Shown piece by piece: positions 36,387 to 47,257 of a stretch of 64,000 bases of DNA. The DNA comes from Aquilaria yunnanensis (taxonomy: Eukaryota > Streptophyta > Magnoliopsida > Malvales > Thymelaeaceae): the NCBI GenBank assembly GCA_039654915.1, contig CM077594.1, forward strand, positions 16,057,001 to 16,121,000. The letters run 5' to 3'. Within the stretch, counting starts at the first letter, position 1. The number at the start of each line of letters is the position of its first letter. The notes under the pieces were generated by a model. The model was not told the origin of the DNA and did not search any database. It worked only from the letters and a program-made list of their open reading frames with translations. Made by a program: the position numbers and the translations under genes.

Positions 36387-36604
36387 TGTTGAAGAAATCC
36401 TGAGTCTCTTCCTCTCACGTCTCTCTTCCGTACAACTCTCGCTCAACACCAGTAGCTTATCTCTATCATATGAGCTTATCTCTATCATATGTAAATTATC
36501 CCTTTTAGATTAGCTTTGCAGTTACCGTCTAGACATGTGTATATAATGTACGCTTATGCAATTGAATGAGTGTATGAAAAACATTGAAAGCACCAAATTT
36601 GTCA
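36387..36604 (+). mobile_element. 5' LTR of Copia element A
   Basis: 218 bp, TGTTGAAG...TTTGTCA, TATA-like TATATAAT at about 36540. Preceded by target duplication ATTAC (36382-36386) and followed at 36605 by the primer-binding site TGGTATCAGAGC, complementary to initiator tRNA-Met. Five substitutions separate it from the 3' LTR by my reading. Confidence 0.95.
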
Positions 36605-36646
36605 TGGTATCAGAGCAGTAAACGATTATTGGCCAGAACAAGACCA

Positions 36647-39600
36647 ATGTCGGAAACACCAAGATCTGGTGGCCACAGCGGTGACGGCAATGGGAGAAAC
36701 AACGCCATTACAACTGCGACGGCCGCAAACTTGTTTCAAGACCCCAGCTTGCCTTTCTTCCTCACTTCGGCTGATTACACAACGGCATCAATGGTTTCAG
36801 TACCCTTGAATGGAGACAATTACCCTCGATGGAGGCGAGCAATCCTAAACGTATTGCGGAGCAAGAACAAAGTAGAGTTCATAGATGGAAGGATGCCCAA
36901 ACCCGAAGGGAACGCGCTGGAAGTTCTAGCATGGAATAAATGCAACGGGTTAGTTCTTTCCTGGCTGATTAATTCAATTAATCCAGAGTTACATGACTCC
37001 ATTGCATATCATGATTCCGCTGTTGAGCTTTGGCAAGACTTGGAGGAACGTTTCGGACACACAAACGAACCACGAGTCCATGAACTAAGAAGGAGCATAG
37101 CACTCACGAACCAAGGATCTCTCACTGTGGCCAGGTATTACACCAAGTTGAAGGGATATTGGGATGAACTGGGAATGCACTCAGTAATTCCGAAATGCAC
37201 CTGCGAAGCGAGCAAAGAATGGGCAGCTGAAAAGGAGAAGGAGCGTACCCATCAATTCTTAATGGGGCTCGACCAAAAGTTCAAGACCATCAGGTCACAA
37301 ATCCTGGCTACAGAACCTCTGCCGTCACTTAACAAAGTCTACGCTACAGTGATTGCGGAGGAGAAACAACTCAGCTTGACAGAACCGACGGACTTGGATT
37401 CAGCGGGGGCTTTTGCTGTGACGGCACGACCATCACTATGACCTAAGAGCCACACAAATCAAAAGGACAGCTGGAATGGCTCCAAGCCACGCTGTGAGCA
37501 TTGCAACAAAATTGGACATGTCAAAAAGGAATGTTGGGAGATAATCGGGTACCCCAAAAATTGGCAACCCAAGACCAAGAGCCGACCAAACAAAGCAAGG
37601 CTAACACATGTGCTAGTACTGAGAGCAAGGAAGCAGGACCACCAAGTGCATCATCATCGACAGTAAGCCTAACAACTGAGCAATATGAGCAACTCCTTGG
37701 GCTGTTGAGCAAGAACCAAGGTTCGGAAATGGTGAACTTCGCTGGTAAGGATCCCTATACCCTTGACTCACCACCAAAATACACACACAAATGGATCTTG
37801 GACACAGGAGCAACCGATCACATCACGTGCTTAAGATCATTGTTAACCGAAAACAAAGCTATCCCAACCAAAACTATCCATTTACCAGACGGAACCCACA
37901 CAGTTGTTAAAGAGTCAGGCCTTGTTCAACTAGAAAGGGACTTATTTCTTAACAACGTGTTATATGCAGCAGACTTCAAATGCAATCTAGCCTCCATAAG
38001 TAAACTAACTCGGGAACGCAACTGCGTTGCTGTGTTTTTTCCTGATTTTTGTCTCCTACAGGACCTAGCCTCGAAGAAACCGATTGGAATGGGTAAACAG
38101 GAGGGCGGACTATACTACATGAAGATTGGAGAGCATGAAAGTGTCGCACAAGTTAGGGGTCATGATGATGCTGATGGAAGTTTATGGCACCAACGATTAG
38201 GACATCCTTCACATGATCGGATGGCTGCCATTAGCTACTTACCTCCTTTTGACTCTCCAAAAGCTTGCAAAGATTGTCATATTTGTTCTCTATCTAAATG
38301 CTCTAGGTCATCATTTCCTTTAAGCAATAAAAGGTCCGAAAGTTCTTTTGATTTGATCCACCTAGATGTTTGGAGGCCTTACCACGTCCCTTCGACCTGT
38401 GGTGCTCACTACTTCCTCACTATTGTAGATGACCATACAAGAGCAACTTGGACTTACCTAATGAAACACAAAAGTGATGTGCCGAGAATGTTTGAAGTCT
38501 TCTACAATATGGTCGAAAGCCAATTTGAGGCCAAGATAAAAAATGTCCGAAGTGACAATGCTCCAGAATTGGTTGAAGGGAATTTGGGTCTTTTCTACAA
38601 GAAAAAAGGAATCATAAATCAAAGATCATGCGCCGGAACTCCACAGCAGAACGGAGTCGTCGAGCGGAAACATCGAGATATACTGAACATTGTGTGAGCA
38701 CTCAGATTCCAAGCTCAGTTGCCATCCACCTTTTGGGGGGAATGTGTGCTAACGGCTACCTACCTTATCAACATTCTCCCTACTTTGAAACTTGGAAACA
38801 AGGCGCCTTATGAGGTACTCTTTGGACGGCAACCCAGCTACAGCCATCTTCGAGTCTTTGGATCTTGCTATGCTATCAACCCAATAAAGGCAAAAGACAA
38901 ATTTGATCCTAGGATGAGGACGTGCGTGTTCATGGGTTACCCTTTGCATCAAAAGGGCTATAAGGCCTACGACTTGGAGACCAAAAGGTTCTTTGTCACA
39001 AGGGACGTAATTTTCCATGAGGAAATCTTTCCCTTCAAGCTCACAACCTTTTCCAAACCAATGGAGGAATATCGAGTGAAAGAAAACAAGGAAGAAAATA
39101 GCGCCACCAAGTTAACGCTACTGGAAGATATGCCAACTCAACTAAAAGAAGTCCCAACTGTTGCGTCTGAAAGTGATGAACATATTGTGACCATCACCGA
39201 AGAAACAGGTAAAGGTTCCATGCAAGGAGAAAATGCGATTGAGCCAAGGAAGAGCCAACGACACCGGCAACCACCAGCATACTTGGATGACTACCAGTAT
39301 AGTATGCCAGGAAAATTAACCCATTCCAATTCGGTTTCTTCAGGTACACCTTACCCTTTATCCACTTATCTCTCTAACGACATTTTCTTTCAAAAACACA
39401 AAAGCTTCCTTGCCGCAATTACAACCAGCTCGCTTTGAGTCATACTTTCTGATGCGGGACTACTCGGAGCAAAGCCAAGCTCCACCCCTTTACCACAACA
39501 ACATCGTCTCGGACATTCCAGGACCAACAAGCTTCGTGATCCCTCTATTTACCGACGTCTCGTCGGACGTCTCCTATACCTGACTATCACACGGCTAGAC

Positions 39601-40221
39601 ATAGGTTATGCCGTCAACACTTTGAGTCAATACATGCAAGAACCTACAGAGGACCACCTTAATGCGGCATATCGTGTCCTCAAGTATGTCAAAGGTTCAC
39701 CCGGACAAGGGATATTCTTTCCGAGCACAAATGACCTATAGCTTAGAGGCTATTGTGATGCGGATTGGGGGGCATGTCCCGAGACGAGGAGGTCACTCAC
39801 AGGCTATTACATGTCTCTTGGTGAGGGACCCCTATCCTGGCGAACTAAGAAACAGCCAACAGTGAGTTGTTCTTCGGCAGAAGCAGAGTACAGGGCAATG
39901 GCTTCAGCCACAAGCGAGCTGCTATGGTTGCGTGCTCTACTGAAGGACTTCACGGTAGACCATCCTCAGCCCATGCAGCTCTTTTGCGACAACCAAGCTG
40001 CCCTGCACATTGCCTCTAATCCTGTGTATCATGAACGAACTAAACACATCAAAATGGACTGTCATTTCGTCCGAGAGCGCATTCATTCTCAGGAGTTGGA
40101 AACACATTACATTCCCACGTAGCTTCAGCCAGCTGACATCATGACCAAGGCTCTTGGCTTTGAACACTTCCACCGAATGTTACCCAAGCTCGGCGTTTCG
40201 TCCCTCCACACTCCAGCTTGA
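36647..40221 (+). pseudogene. Copia A gag-pol, RT core deleted
   Basis: Gag starts at ATG 36647 (MSETPRSGGHSGDG). Order: Gag (UBN2/retrotran_gag type, 36647-37440), zinc knuckle C-x2-C-x4-H-x4-C at about 37495 (CEHCNKIGHVKKEC), protease WILDTGATDHIT, GAG-pre-integrase HH-CC (LWHQRLGHPSHDR, CKDCHIC), integrase with the acidic residues in HLDVW, RSDNA and GVVERKHR, integrase C-terminal region to about 39435, then directly the last part of RT (GLLGAKP-like, YRRLVGRLLYLTIT) and RNase H (SSAEAEYRAMAS, LFCDNQAALHIASNP, DIMTKALG) to TGA 40219-40221. Lesions: TGA 37439-37441, frame change near 37585-37620, TGA 38695-38697, TAG 39739-39741, TAG 40120-40122, and the RT deletion at about 39436-39470. 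Confidence 0.9.
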
Positions 40222-40228
40222 GGGGGGC

Positions 40229-40446
40229 TGTTGAAGAAATCCTGAGTCCCTTCCTCTCACGTCTCTCTTCCGTACAACTCTCGCTGAACACCAGTAGCTT
40301 ATCTCTATCACATGAGCTTATCTCTATCATATGTAAATTATCCCTTTTAGATTAGCTTTGCAGTTATCGTCTGGACATGTGTATATAATGTACGCTTATG
40401 CAATTGAATGAGTGTATGAAAAACATTGAAAGCACCAAATTTGTCA
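40229..40446 (+). mobile_element. 3' LTR of Copia element A
   Basis: 218 bp, same length as the 5' LTR, followed by the target duplication ATTAC. Confidence 0.95.
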
Positions 40447-40566
40447 ATTACACTTAAGATGAATATTTTTTTCCCCATAGAATCAGATATTACAACTAAA
40501 GGATATTAAGAATTAAAGAAAATGGAACCTTAAGGGGTGCACAAACCGCATCATTCTCCGTTGTTA

Positions 40567-41343
40567 CTACTCAGACAAGCAACACGGGACACTTAAAATG
40601 AATTTGGGTTTGACCAAAAACAAGTCTATTGTCCAAAGGGTAGAAAACCATCTCATGACGGCCTCTGTGTTAGGCGGAAGACCGAAGTGCCAAAGTCCGC
40701 GGAGACGAGAAATTCGAAGGAGAATTGCCACCAACAGCACAATGAAATTTGTTTCATTTCGGTCAGGCAACTTAACGGGATCCCCCTTTGACTTCATTCT
40801 CAGGTATATTTGCTCGCCACCATATTGGACGGCACGGCGGCCCTCCTGCAAGACGTAGCAAAACCTGACGGGCTCCTCCGGCGAGACGACGAAGATGGCA
40901 GAGGCGTAAGTGACGAGCATGGGGATGGTGGCGATCCAAATCTCTAGGTTGAATCGGAAGTGAGCAGTGAGGAACGTGAAGACGAGCATGGAAGAGGAGA
41001 GAGCGATGTGGCTGCAACTAGAGATGAGCAAGGCCTAGTAAGGTTGTTTCTGGGAGGCGTATATCACTCTGCCGACGTGGTGGCCATGATTGTCTTCCTA
41101 CAAGACGCCGTCGGAAGGACTGACGCAAGCGTAGAAGGTCACGGCGGCGATCAGCGTGACAATGGTCAGGAGGATATTCCTGGCTTCCGTATGGTTTCTC
41201 GGCCTTCTTGGTATGTAAAAAAGCTGTAGTAGCTTCTGCTCTAGCCGAGAGGGACAGGAAGGGAGGAAACCATTTTCATCGAAGGCATGTTTGGGACTTC
41301 CAAACCATTGCGAGCTTACAACGAAGCTAAACCCTTGCGACAT
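40567..41343 (-). pseudogene. PGG-domain membrane protein, broken
   Basis: Minus-strand frame from ATG 41343 (MSQGFSFVVSSQWFGSPKHA) to the stop at 40569-40567. The hallmark of the PGG domain of plant ankyrin-repeat membrane proteins (ITN1/ACD6-like) is clear: ARNILLTIVTLIAAVTFYAC followed by a degraded PGG motif (SPSDGV), then IALSSSMLVFTFL, EIWIATIPMLVTYASAIF and SPEEP. No ankyrin repeats precede it, so this is a PGG-only or truncated form. Two in-frame stops interrupt it, TAG at 41098-41100 right after DGVL and TAG at about 41035-41037 after YASQKQPY. Membrane helices remain readable. It lies between the two Copia insertions. Confidence 0.75.
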
Positions 41344-41384
41344 AATCCATTCCTTTTACTAATCACAATGTTCTGGTTCGTGTA

Positions 41385-41535
41385 AAAATATTTTCCACCA
41401 TCAACTTTTATTTGGAAACTTATGTTATCTCATTAACAGCTTTTAAATAACAGTGTTATCATCTATTAAATGGAAAACTCTTGGGACCAGTCTCTCTCCA
41501 CTCCCACTTGTCTCCATTAAAGATTTGCAAACAGG
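41385..41535 (-). repeat. Inverted copy of 47130-47257
   Basis: The reverse complement of 47130-47257 gives AAAATATTTTCCACC, CAACTTTTATTTGGAAACTT, TGTTATCTCATTAA and CTTGTCTCC-TTAAAGATTTGCA, all present here in the same order. The copies are on the two sides of Copia B, about 5.6 kb apart. The left copy lies just upstream of the PGG pseudogene. Confidence 0.8.
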
Positions 41536-41553
41536 TGAAGAAGAAAGAGAGCT

Positions 41554-41817
41554 TGTTGAAGCAAGTGATCCAATGTGGCAAGAGAGCACTGACGTGGAAG
41601 TCAAAGAAGATGCAGCTGCTGAAGACTAGAAGGATTAGTTCAGGATAAGAATAAAGAACCGATTTTTTAGTTGATTAGCTTTCTTGTTTCCTAAGTTTCA
41701 GTAAGTTTGTTTCTAACGTTCCAAAATGTACTGCCTATAACAGGCATGTTTCAATTCAATAAGATATACAGCAGTTTCCAGCATTTCTTTTCCTTCTTGT
41801 TCTGTCAAATTCTTTCA
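41554..41817 (+). mobile_element. 5' LTR of Copia element B
   Basis: 264 bp from TGTTGAAGC to TTCTTTCA, preceded by target duplication GAGCT (41549-41553). The primer-binding site TGGTATCAGAGC begins at 41821. Only two substitutions relative to the 3' LTR by my reading. Confidence 0.95.
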
Positions 41818-41895
41818 TTGTGGTATCAGAGCAAGGTTGCAATCCTTGGCTAGTCTTTGTTCTTTCTTCTTAATCCTTGCTTGATAGAAAGAATA

Positions 41896-44800
41896 ATGGC
41901 AAATGGAACTGCTAGGAACAATTCAGTTAATGTGTCATAACCTCAAATTCCCTTGTTTAAAGGAGACTTTTATGAGTATTGGAGTATAAAAATGAAAACG
42001 CTCTTTAGATCTCAGGATCTATGGGACCTTGTCGAACAAGGTCTCGGTGTAGAAACCTCAGAAGAAGGAGCATCCAGAGAGTTGATGAAGAAAGATGCAA
42101 AAGCTCTCTTTTTCATTCAACAAGCTGTGGATGAATCAATTTTCTCTCGCATTGCTGGAGCAACCACAACTAAACAAGCATGGAACACTCTTAAGACTGA
42201 GTACCAAGGGTCAGCAAGAGTCATCACTGTCAAATTGCAGCTTTTGAGAAGAGACTTTGAAACTGCTCTCATGAAAAACATGGAGTCTGTTCAAGATTTC
42301 TTGGGGAGGACTTCTTCCACAGTTAGTCAAATGAGAGCATATGGTGACAGCATCACAATTGAAACTGTAGTTGGAAAAATACTCAGAAGCCTGACCTCCA
42401 AGTTTGATCATGTAGTTGTTGCCATTGAGGAATCAAAAGATCTTGCCACACTTTCAATTGATGAGTTAATGGGATCCTTGCAGACTCATGAGGCCAGGAT
42501 AAATAGAACAGCTAGAAGAGAGGAAGAACAGGCTTTTGAGGTTCAAGGGGAGAGGAGCAAATCCTCCCAATATAGAGGAAGAGGAAGAACCTCCTTCAGA
42601 GGAAAGGGGAGAGGCAGATCGATTCAATGCACGTATTGCAAAAAGTTTGGACACTAAGAATACGTCTGCTGGAGCAAAGATGACCAGACAAAATTCACAC
42701 AAGAGGAAGAAGACAAGGAAGACTATCTGTTCATGGCCAGTGAGGAGACTCTTTTACCTGCAAAAGAAATATGGTATTTGGACAATGCATGTTCAAACCA
42801 TTTAACTGGGGACAAGACCAAGTTCAAAATGCTGGATGAAGCATACAAAGCTCAGGTCAGACTTGGAAACGACAAGCAAGTACAAATCCAAGGAAGAGGC
42901 AATGTGTCAGTACATGCAAATGGCAAAGAAAGAACAATTAGGGATGTTCACTATGCACTAGGTTTGGCACACAATCTTATTAGTGTTGGACAGTTAGTAG
43001 AACATGGCTATACAATCATATTTGAAAATGGCATGTGTTGTGTCAAGACTAGCACAGGCAACAAGGTGCTGGAGTCCAATATGACTGACAACAAAATGTT
43101 CCCAGTTGAGTTTGAAAGCATAAACAAGTGCTTGTTAACAAGTACTAAGAATGATGATTCAGAAAAATGGCATCAGAGATATGGACACCTCTACATTCAA
43201 GGTCTGAAACTCTTGGCCAGTAAACAAATGGTGACAGGACTACCAAATATTGGAGAATTGGAAAAGGTGTGTAAGGGATGTGCTCTGGGGAAACAGACAA
43301 GGAAACCTTTTCCCAAAGGCAAAGCAAAAAGAGCAAGTCAAAAGCTGGAACTGATCCACACTGACATCTATGGACCTGTGAAAACAGAATCCCATGCTGG
43401 AAGGAAGTACTTTCTGTTATTTATTGATGACTTCTCAAGAATGAGTTGGGTGTATTTCCTTAGTCATAAATTTGAAGCTTTTAAGCACTTCAAAAAATTC
43501 AAAGTTTTAGTTGAAAAGCAATGCAATCAAACAATGAAAACTCTAAGGTCTGACAGAGGAGGTGAGTTTTGCTCAAAAGAGTTCAACAACTGCTGTGATG
43601 AGCATGGCATCAGAAGAGAATTGATAGCACCATATACTCCAGAACAAAATGATATTGCTGAAAGGAAGAACAGAACAATAGTGGAGATGGCCAGAGCTAT
43701 GATGCAAACTAAAGGTCTCTCAAATGCTTTTTGGGCAGAAGCTATTGCTGTTGTTGTGTACCTACTCAACCTATCTCCAACAAAGGCAGTGTGGAACATG
43801 ACCCCTTATGAAGCCTGGTATGACTCAAAGCCGTCTGTAGCTTATTTAAGAATTTTTGGATGCATATGTTATGCCTTAATTCCCGTAGGCAGACATAAAC
43901 TGGATCAAAAGTCAAAGAAATACATCTTTGTTGGGTATAGTTTAAACTCAAAAGCATACAGGTTATTTGATCCAGAAACAAAAAGCATTGTGATTAGCAG
44001 AGATGTTAAGTTTGATGAGAACTTAAGCTGGAAGGAAGAAAAGAAAGTGAAAGGCACAAAGGTAGACATTGAGGAAGAAGCTACTTCAGCAGAGACAGAG
44101 GCTGCACCTGGTAAGGAAACTTCTGTGAGGACACCATCAACAGATTCTGAAAGATCATCATATTCACCAGACAGAGCTAAAACAAGATCTCTAACGGAAA
44201 TTTACTCATCAACATATGCAATATTTGCAGGAGATCCAACTGATGTGCATCTAGCCATGGAGAATAAGATCTGGAAAGAAGCCATGACAACAGAAATTGA
44301 AGCTATCGAAAGGAATGGCACTTGGGAGATCACTAACTTACCACCAGGAAAGAAGGTGGTGAGTCTAAAGTGGATTTTTAAAACTAAATATCAATCTGAT
44401 GGAACAATTCAAAAACACAAGGCAAGGTTAGTAGCACGTGGATACATACAGGAGCAAGGAGTTGATTTTGAAGAAACATTTTCTCCAGTAGCAAGATTTG
44501 AAACAGTGAGACTGATTGTTGCAGTTGCAGCAAAGCATCAGTGGAAAGTTCTTCAATTTGATGTGAAGTCAGCCTTTCTCAATGAGAACTGAAGGAAGAA
44601 GTTTATGTATAACAACCTCAAGGGTTAGTAAAACCAGGAGAAGAAGGGAAGGTCTACAGACTGAAGAAAGCTCTATATGGCCTGAAACAGGCACCTAGAG
44701 CATGGTATAGCAAAATAGATGAGTTCTTTCAAACTCATGGCTTTCATAGGAGCCCCAATGAGCCTACCTTATATCTGAAAAGGGCAAGACATCATCTCAT

Positions 44801-45836
44801 CATGGTAAGCCTCTATGTGGACGACATGATATATACAGGATCATCATCTCAGCTCATCATGGAGTTCAGAAGATCAATGGTGGAAGTATTCGAGATGACA
44901 GATATGGGAACTCTCAGCTATTTTCTTGGATTAAAAGTTCAGCAGACAAAATATGGTATCTTCATATCTCAGGAGAAATATGCTAATGATGTTCTGAAAC
45001 AGTTTAACATGGACAGTTGTAAAGCTGTCACTACTCCGATGAATACAAATGAAAAGCTTAAAGCTCAAGATGGAACGGAATTGGCAGATTCAAGGAGGTT
45101 TAGGAGTCTGGTTTGGAAGTTGCTTTTTTTGTCTCATACTCGACCAGACATTATGTTTGCAGTAAGTCTTGTTTCAAGATTTATGCAAAATCCTACAAGG
45201 CATCATTATGGCGCAGCTACAAGGATACTCAGATATATTTCAGGAATAAGAGATTATGGAATCTGGTATTTGAAAGATGCAGACATGACTTTACAAGGTT
45301 ATACTGATAGTGATTGGGCTGGAAGTCAAGAAAATAGAAGAAGCACCAGTGGAAATTGCTTTATCCTGGGGTCTGGACCTATATCCTGGTTATCCAAGAA
45401 GCAAAGCACGGTTGCTCTATCCTCAACAGAAGCAAAATATGTTGCAACCAATATTGCTGCAGGCCAAATTGTTTGGCTCAGAAGACTGTTACATGATTTA
45501 GATCAACAACAACTGGGAGCAACTACTCTTTTTTGTGATAATGCTTCAGTAGTGGCCATGACCAGAAATCCTATTTTACATGGGAGGACAAAGCATATTG
45601 AAATCAAGCACAACTACATAAGGGAGTTAGTTAACAAGGGAGAAGTAGATGTAAAGTTTTGCAGAACAGAAGATCAAATGGCTGACTTGTTTACAAAAGC
45701 ACTACCATTAGCAAAATTTGAAGATCTTCGAAACAGACTGAACATTAACTCAAGGGGGAGTGTTGAAGCAAGTGATCCAATGTGGCAAGAGAGCATTGAC
45801 GTGGAAGTCAAAGAAGATGCAGCTGCTGAAGACTAG
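41896..45836 (+). pseudogene. Copia B gag-pol polyprotein, interrupted
   Basis: Starts at ATG 41896 (MANGTARNNS). Gag with PLFKGDFYEYW and RRDFETALMKNMESVQDF; zinc knuckle CTYCKKFGH then a stop and EYVC; protease motif YLDNACSNHLTG (DSG changed to DNA); GAG-pre-integrase (KWHQRYGHLY, CKGCALGK); integrase acidic residues in HTDIYGPV, RSDRGGEF and IAERKNRT; RT from NGTWEI through SAFLN and, in a new frame, LYVDDMIYTG; RNase H with FCDNASVVAMTRNP and MADLFTKALP. Lesions: TAA 41938-41940, TAA 42655-42657, a one-base loss near 44584-44588 and TAA 44610-44612. The pol frame passes through the polypurine tract and ends only inside the 3' LTR at 45836, adding a tail of about 25 residues. Confidence 0.93.
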
Positions 45837-46024
45837 GAGGATTAGTTCAGGATAAGAATAAAGAACCGATTTTTTAGTTGATTAGCTTTCTTGTTTCCTA
45901 AGTTTCAGTAAGTTTGTTTCTAACGTTCCAAAATGTACTGCCTATAACAGGCATGTTTCAATTCAATAAGATATACAGCAGTTTCCAGCATTTCTTTTCC
46001 TTCTTGTTCTGTCAAATTCTTTCA
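45761..46024 (+). mobile_element. 3' LTR of Copia element B
   Basis: 264 bp, followed by GAGCT. Its first 76 bases also encode the end of the pol frame. Confidence 0.95.
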
Positions 46025-46235
46025 GAGCTCAAGTGCATAAAAGTCGTAAGCTTCGTCTAAATCAGGTTATGAAATGCACCTCTTCTACTAATCTTTCTCC
46101 CATCACATCAATTCCATCGAAGGTTGTCATTGAAGAGTTGCGTTTACTGCCTGCATTGGACATTAATGAAAATCACCATCAGCAGATACACTAGTAGATC
46201 AAATATTTCATTATTCAGCTACATTTGTGAGGACA

Positions 46236-46330
46236 CAGAAGATGCAAATGAACCAATTTTACCAAATTTTTCTCAACCCAAACAGAAGATGCAAATGAAC
46301 CAATTTTACCCAATTTCTCTCAAACCAAAC
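46236..46330 (+). repeat. Tandem duplication of about 47 bp
   Basis: CAGAAGATGCAAATGAACCA followed by ATTTTACC and CTCAA-CC-AAA is present twice in a row with a few differences. Confidence 0.9.
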
Positions 46331-46409
46331 TCCCATATGTGGACATGGGAATCTAATCGAATCAAGCTTGTTGACTTAAGAATATTAAAACAGGGGCAAA
46401 GAACTCACA

Positions 46410-46752
46410 GTGACCAGTAACATCTTCTAGGTACTTCATCAGAAACTGATGAAACTTTTACCAGAAAACAAAACCGAAACGGAAGCAGAAGCAAAATCAT
46501 TAACCTTCCAATAAAGCCGGTGACCATGATCACGAGATGACTCGGAAGTCGACGCTCTCCAGGGAACTCGACCTCCATGTTGATCCCTCTTTCTTTGGAA
46601 AATCGCACTTTCAAGCATCCGAATCTGGGAAAACGCGAAGACCTTCTCCTTATCTACTTCTTCTTCTCCTTCTCACTCTCTTCATTCTTAGGCTCAGCTT
46701 CTTCGGTTTTCTGAGCGGATCCGGAAGCTCTCTCTTCTTCTTGTTTCGCCAT
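46410..46752 (-). pseudogene. 5' fragment of a DUF676-type putative lipase gene
   Basis: On the minus strand ATG 46752 opens MAKQEEERASGSAQKTEEAE, a charged N-terminus, with a stop TAG at 46656-46654. The same frame then continues with FPRFGCLKVRFSKERGINME and HLVIMVTGFIG, which resembles the start of plant DUF676 alpha/beta-hydrolases (pattern HLVIMVNGIIGSA). About 70 bases later QFLMKYLEDVTGHCE resembles the next conserved block of that family (FVK-YPEDV-VHC). The rest of the hydrolase, including its catalytic serine, is absent. The assignment rests on short motifs. Confidence 0.5.
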
Positions 46753-47129
46753 GGGAGCTATGGACAAATGTGGAAACAATGCTACAGAGAAACTAGTATC
46801 GAGACTCGAGAAACAGAAGTTTTTGTTGAGTTGGAGAAGACGATGTCGACCCGCGAGCTGGTTTAATATGTTAGTTGATTGAGGGCGAGAGCTGGGGTCG
46901 GTGAAGATCGTTCACTGGAATCAGAAAAACCATAATAAGCGTCCTCCTGTCCAGAAAATGCATAAACAATTTCAAAAGGAGGCTAAGCTTGTTAATCTTA
47001 CACCTTTACAAAGTACAGGCTCCAAAGAAGAGCAGAATACTCGATCTCCCCATGAACCTGGCTTGCACTTCCCTCAGCGCCCTTGCCCCTGTTTGGCTTG
47101 GTTGCCACGAGAAAGCAGAAAGCCACGAT

Positions 47130-47257
47130 TCCTGCAAATCTTTAACGGAGACAAGGGGGAGTGGAGACAGACGGTTTAACACCGTTATTTAAAAGCCATT
47201 AATGAGATAACAGAAGTTTCCAAATAAAAGTTGATCGGTGGAAAATATTTTTTCACC
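47130..47257 (+). repeat. Inverted copy of 41385-41535
   Basis: See the partner at 41385. The sequence runs TGCAAATCTTTAACGGAGACAAG through TTTCCAAATAAAAGTTGATCGGTGGAAAATATTTTT. Confidence 0.8.

Larger units (their letters stand above)
36387..40446 (+). mobile_element. Copia LTR retrotransposon A, internally deleted
   Basis: Complete insertion: LTRs 36387-36604 and 40229-40446 (both 218 bp), 5-bp duplication ATTAC at 36382-36386 and 40447-40451, primer-binding site at 36605, polypurine tract TTGAGGGGGGC just before 40229. At 4060 bp it is shorter than usual because most of reverse transcriptase is missing. It could only move with enzymes supplied by another copy. Confidence 0.95.
41554..46024 (+). 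mobile_element. Copia LTR retrotransposon B, complete, young
   Basis: LTRs 41554-41817 and 45761-46024 (264 bp each), 5-bp duplication GAGCT at 41549-41553 and 46025-46029, initiator tRNA-Met primer site at 41821, polypurine tract AACTCAAGGGGGAG at 45747-45760. Length 4471 bp. Domain order protease, integrase, RT, RNase H defines Copia. All domains are present, but the reading frame is interrupted. Confidence 0.97.
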
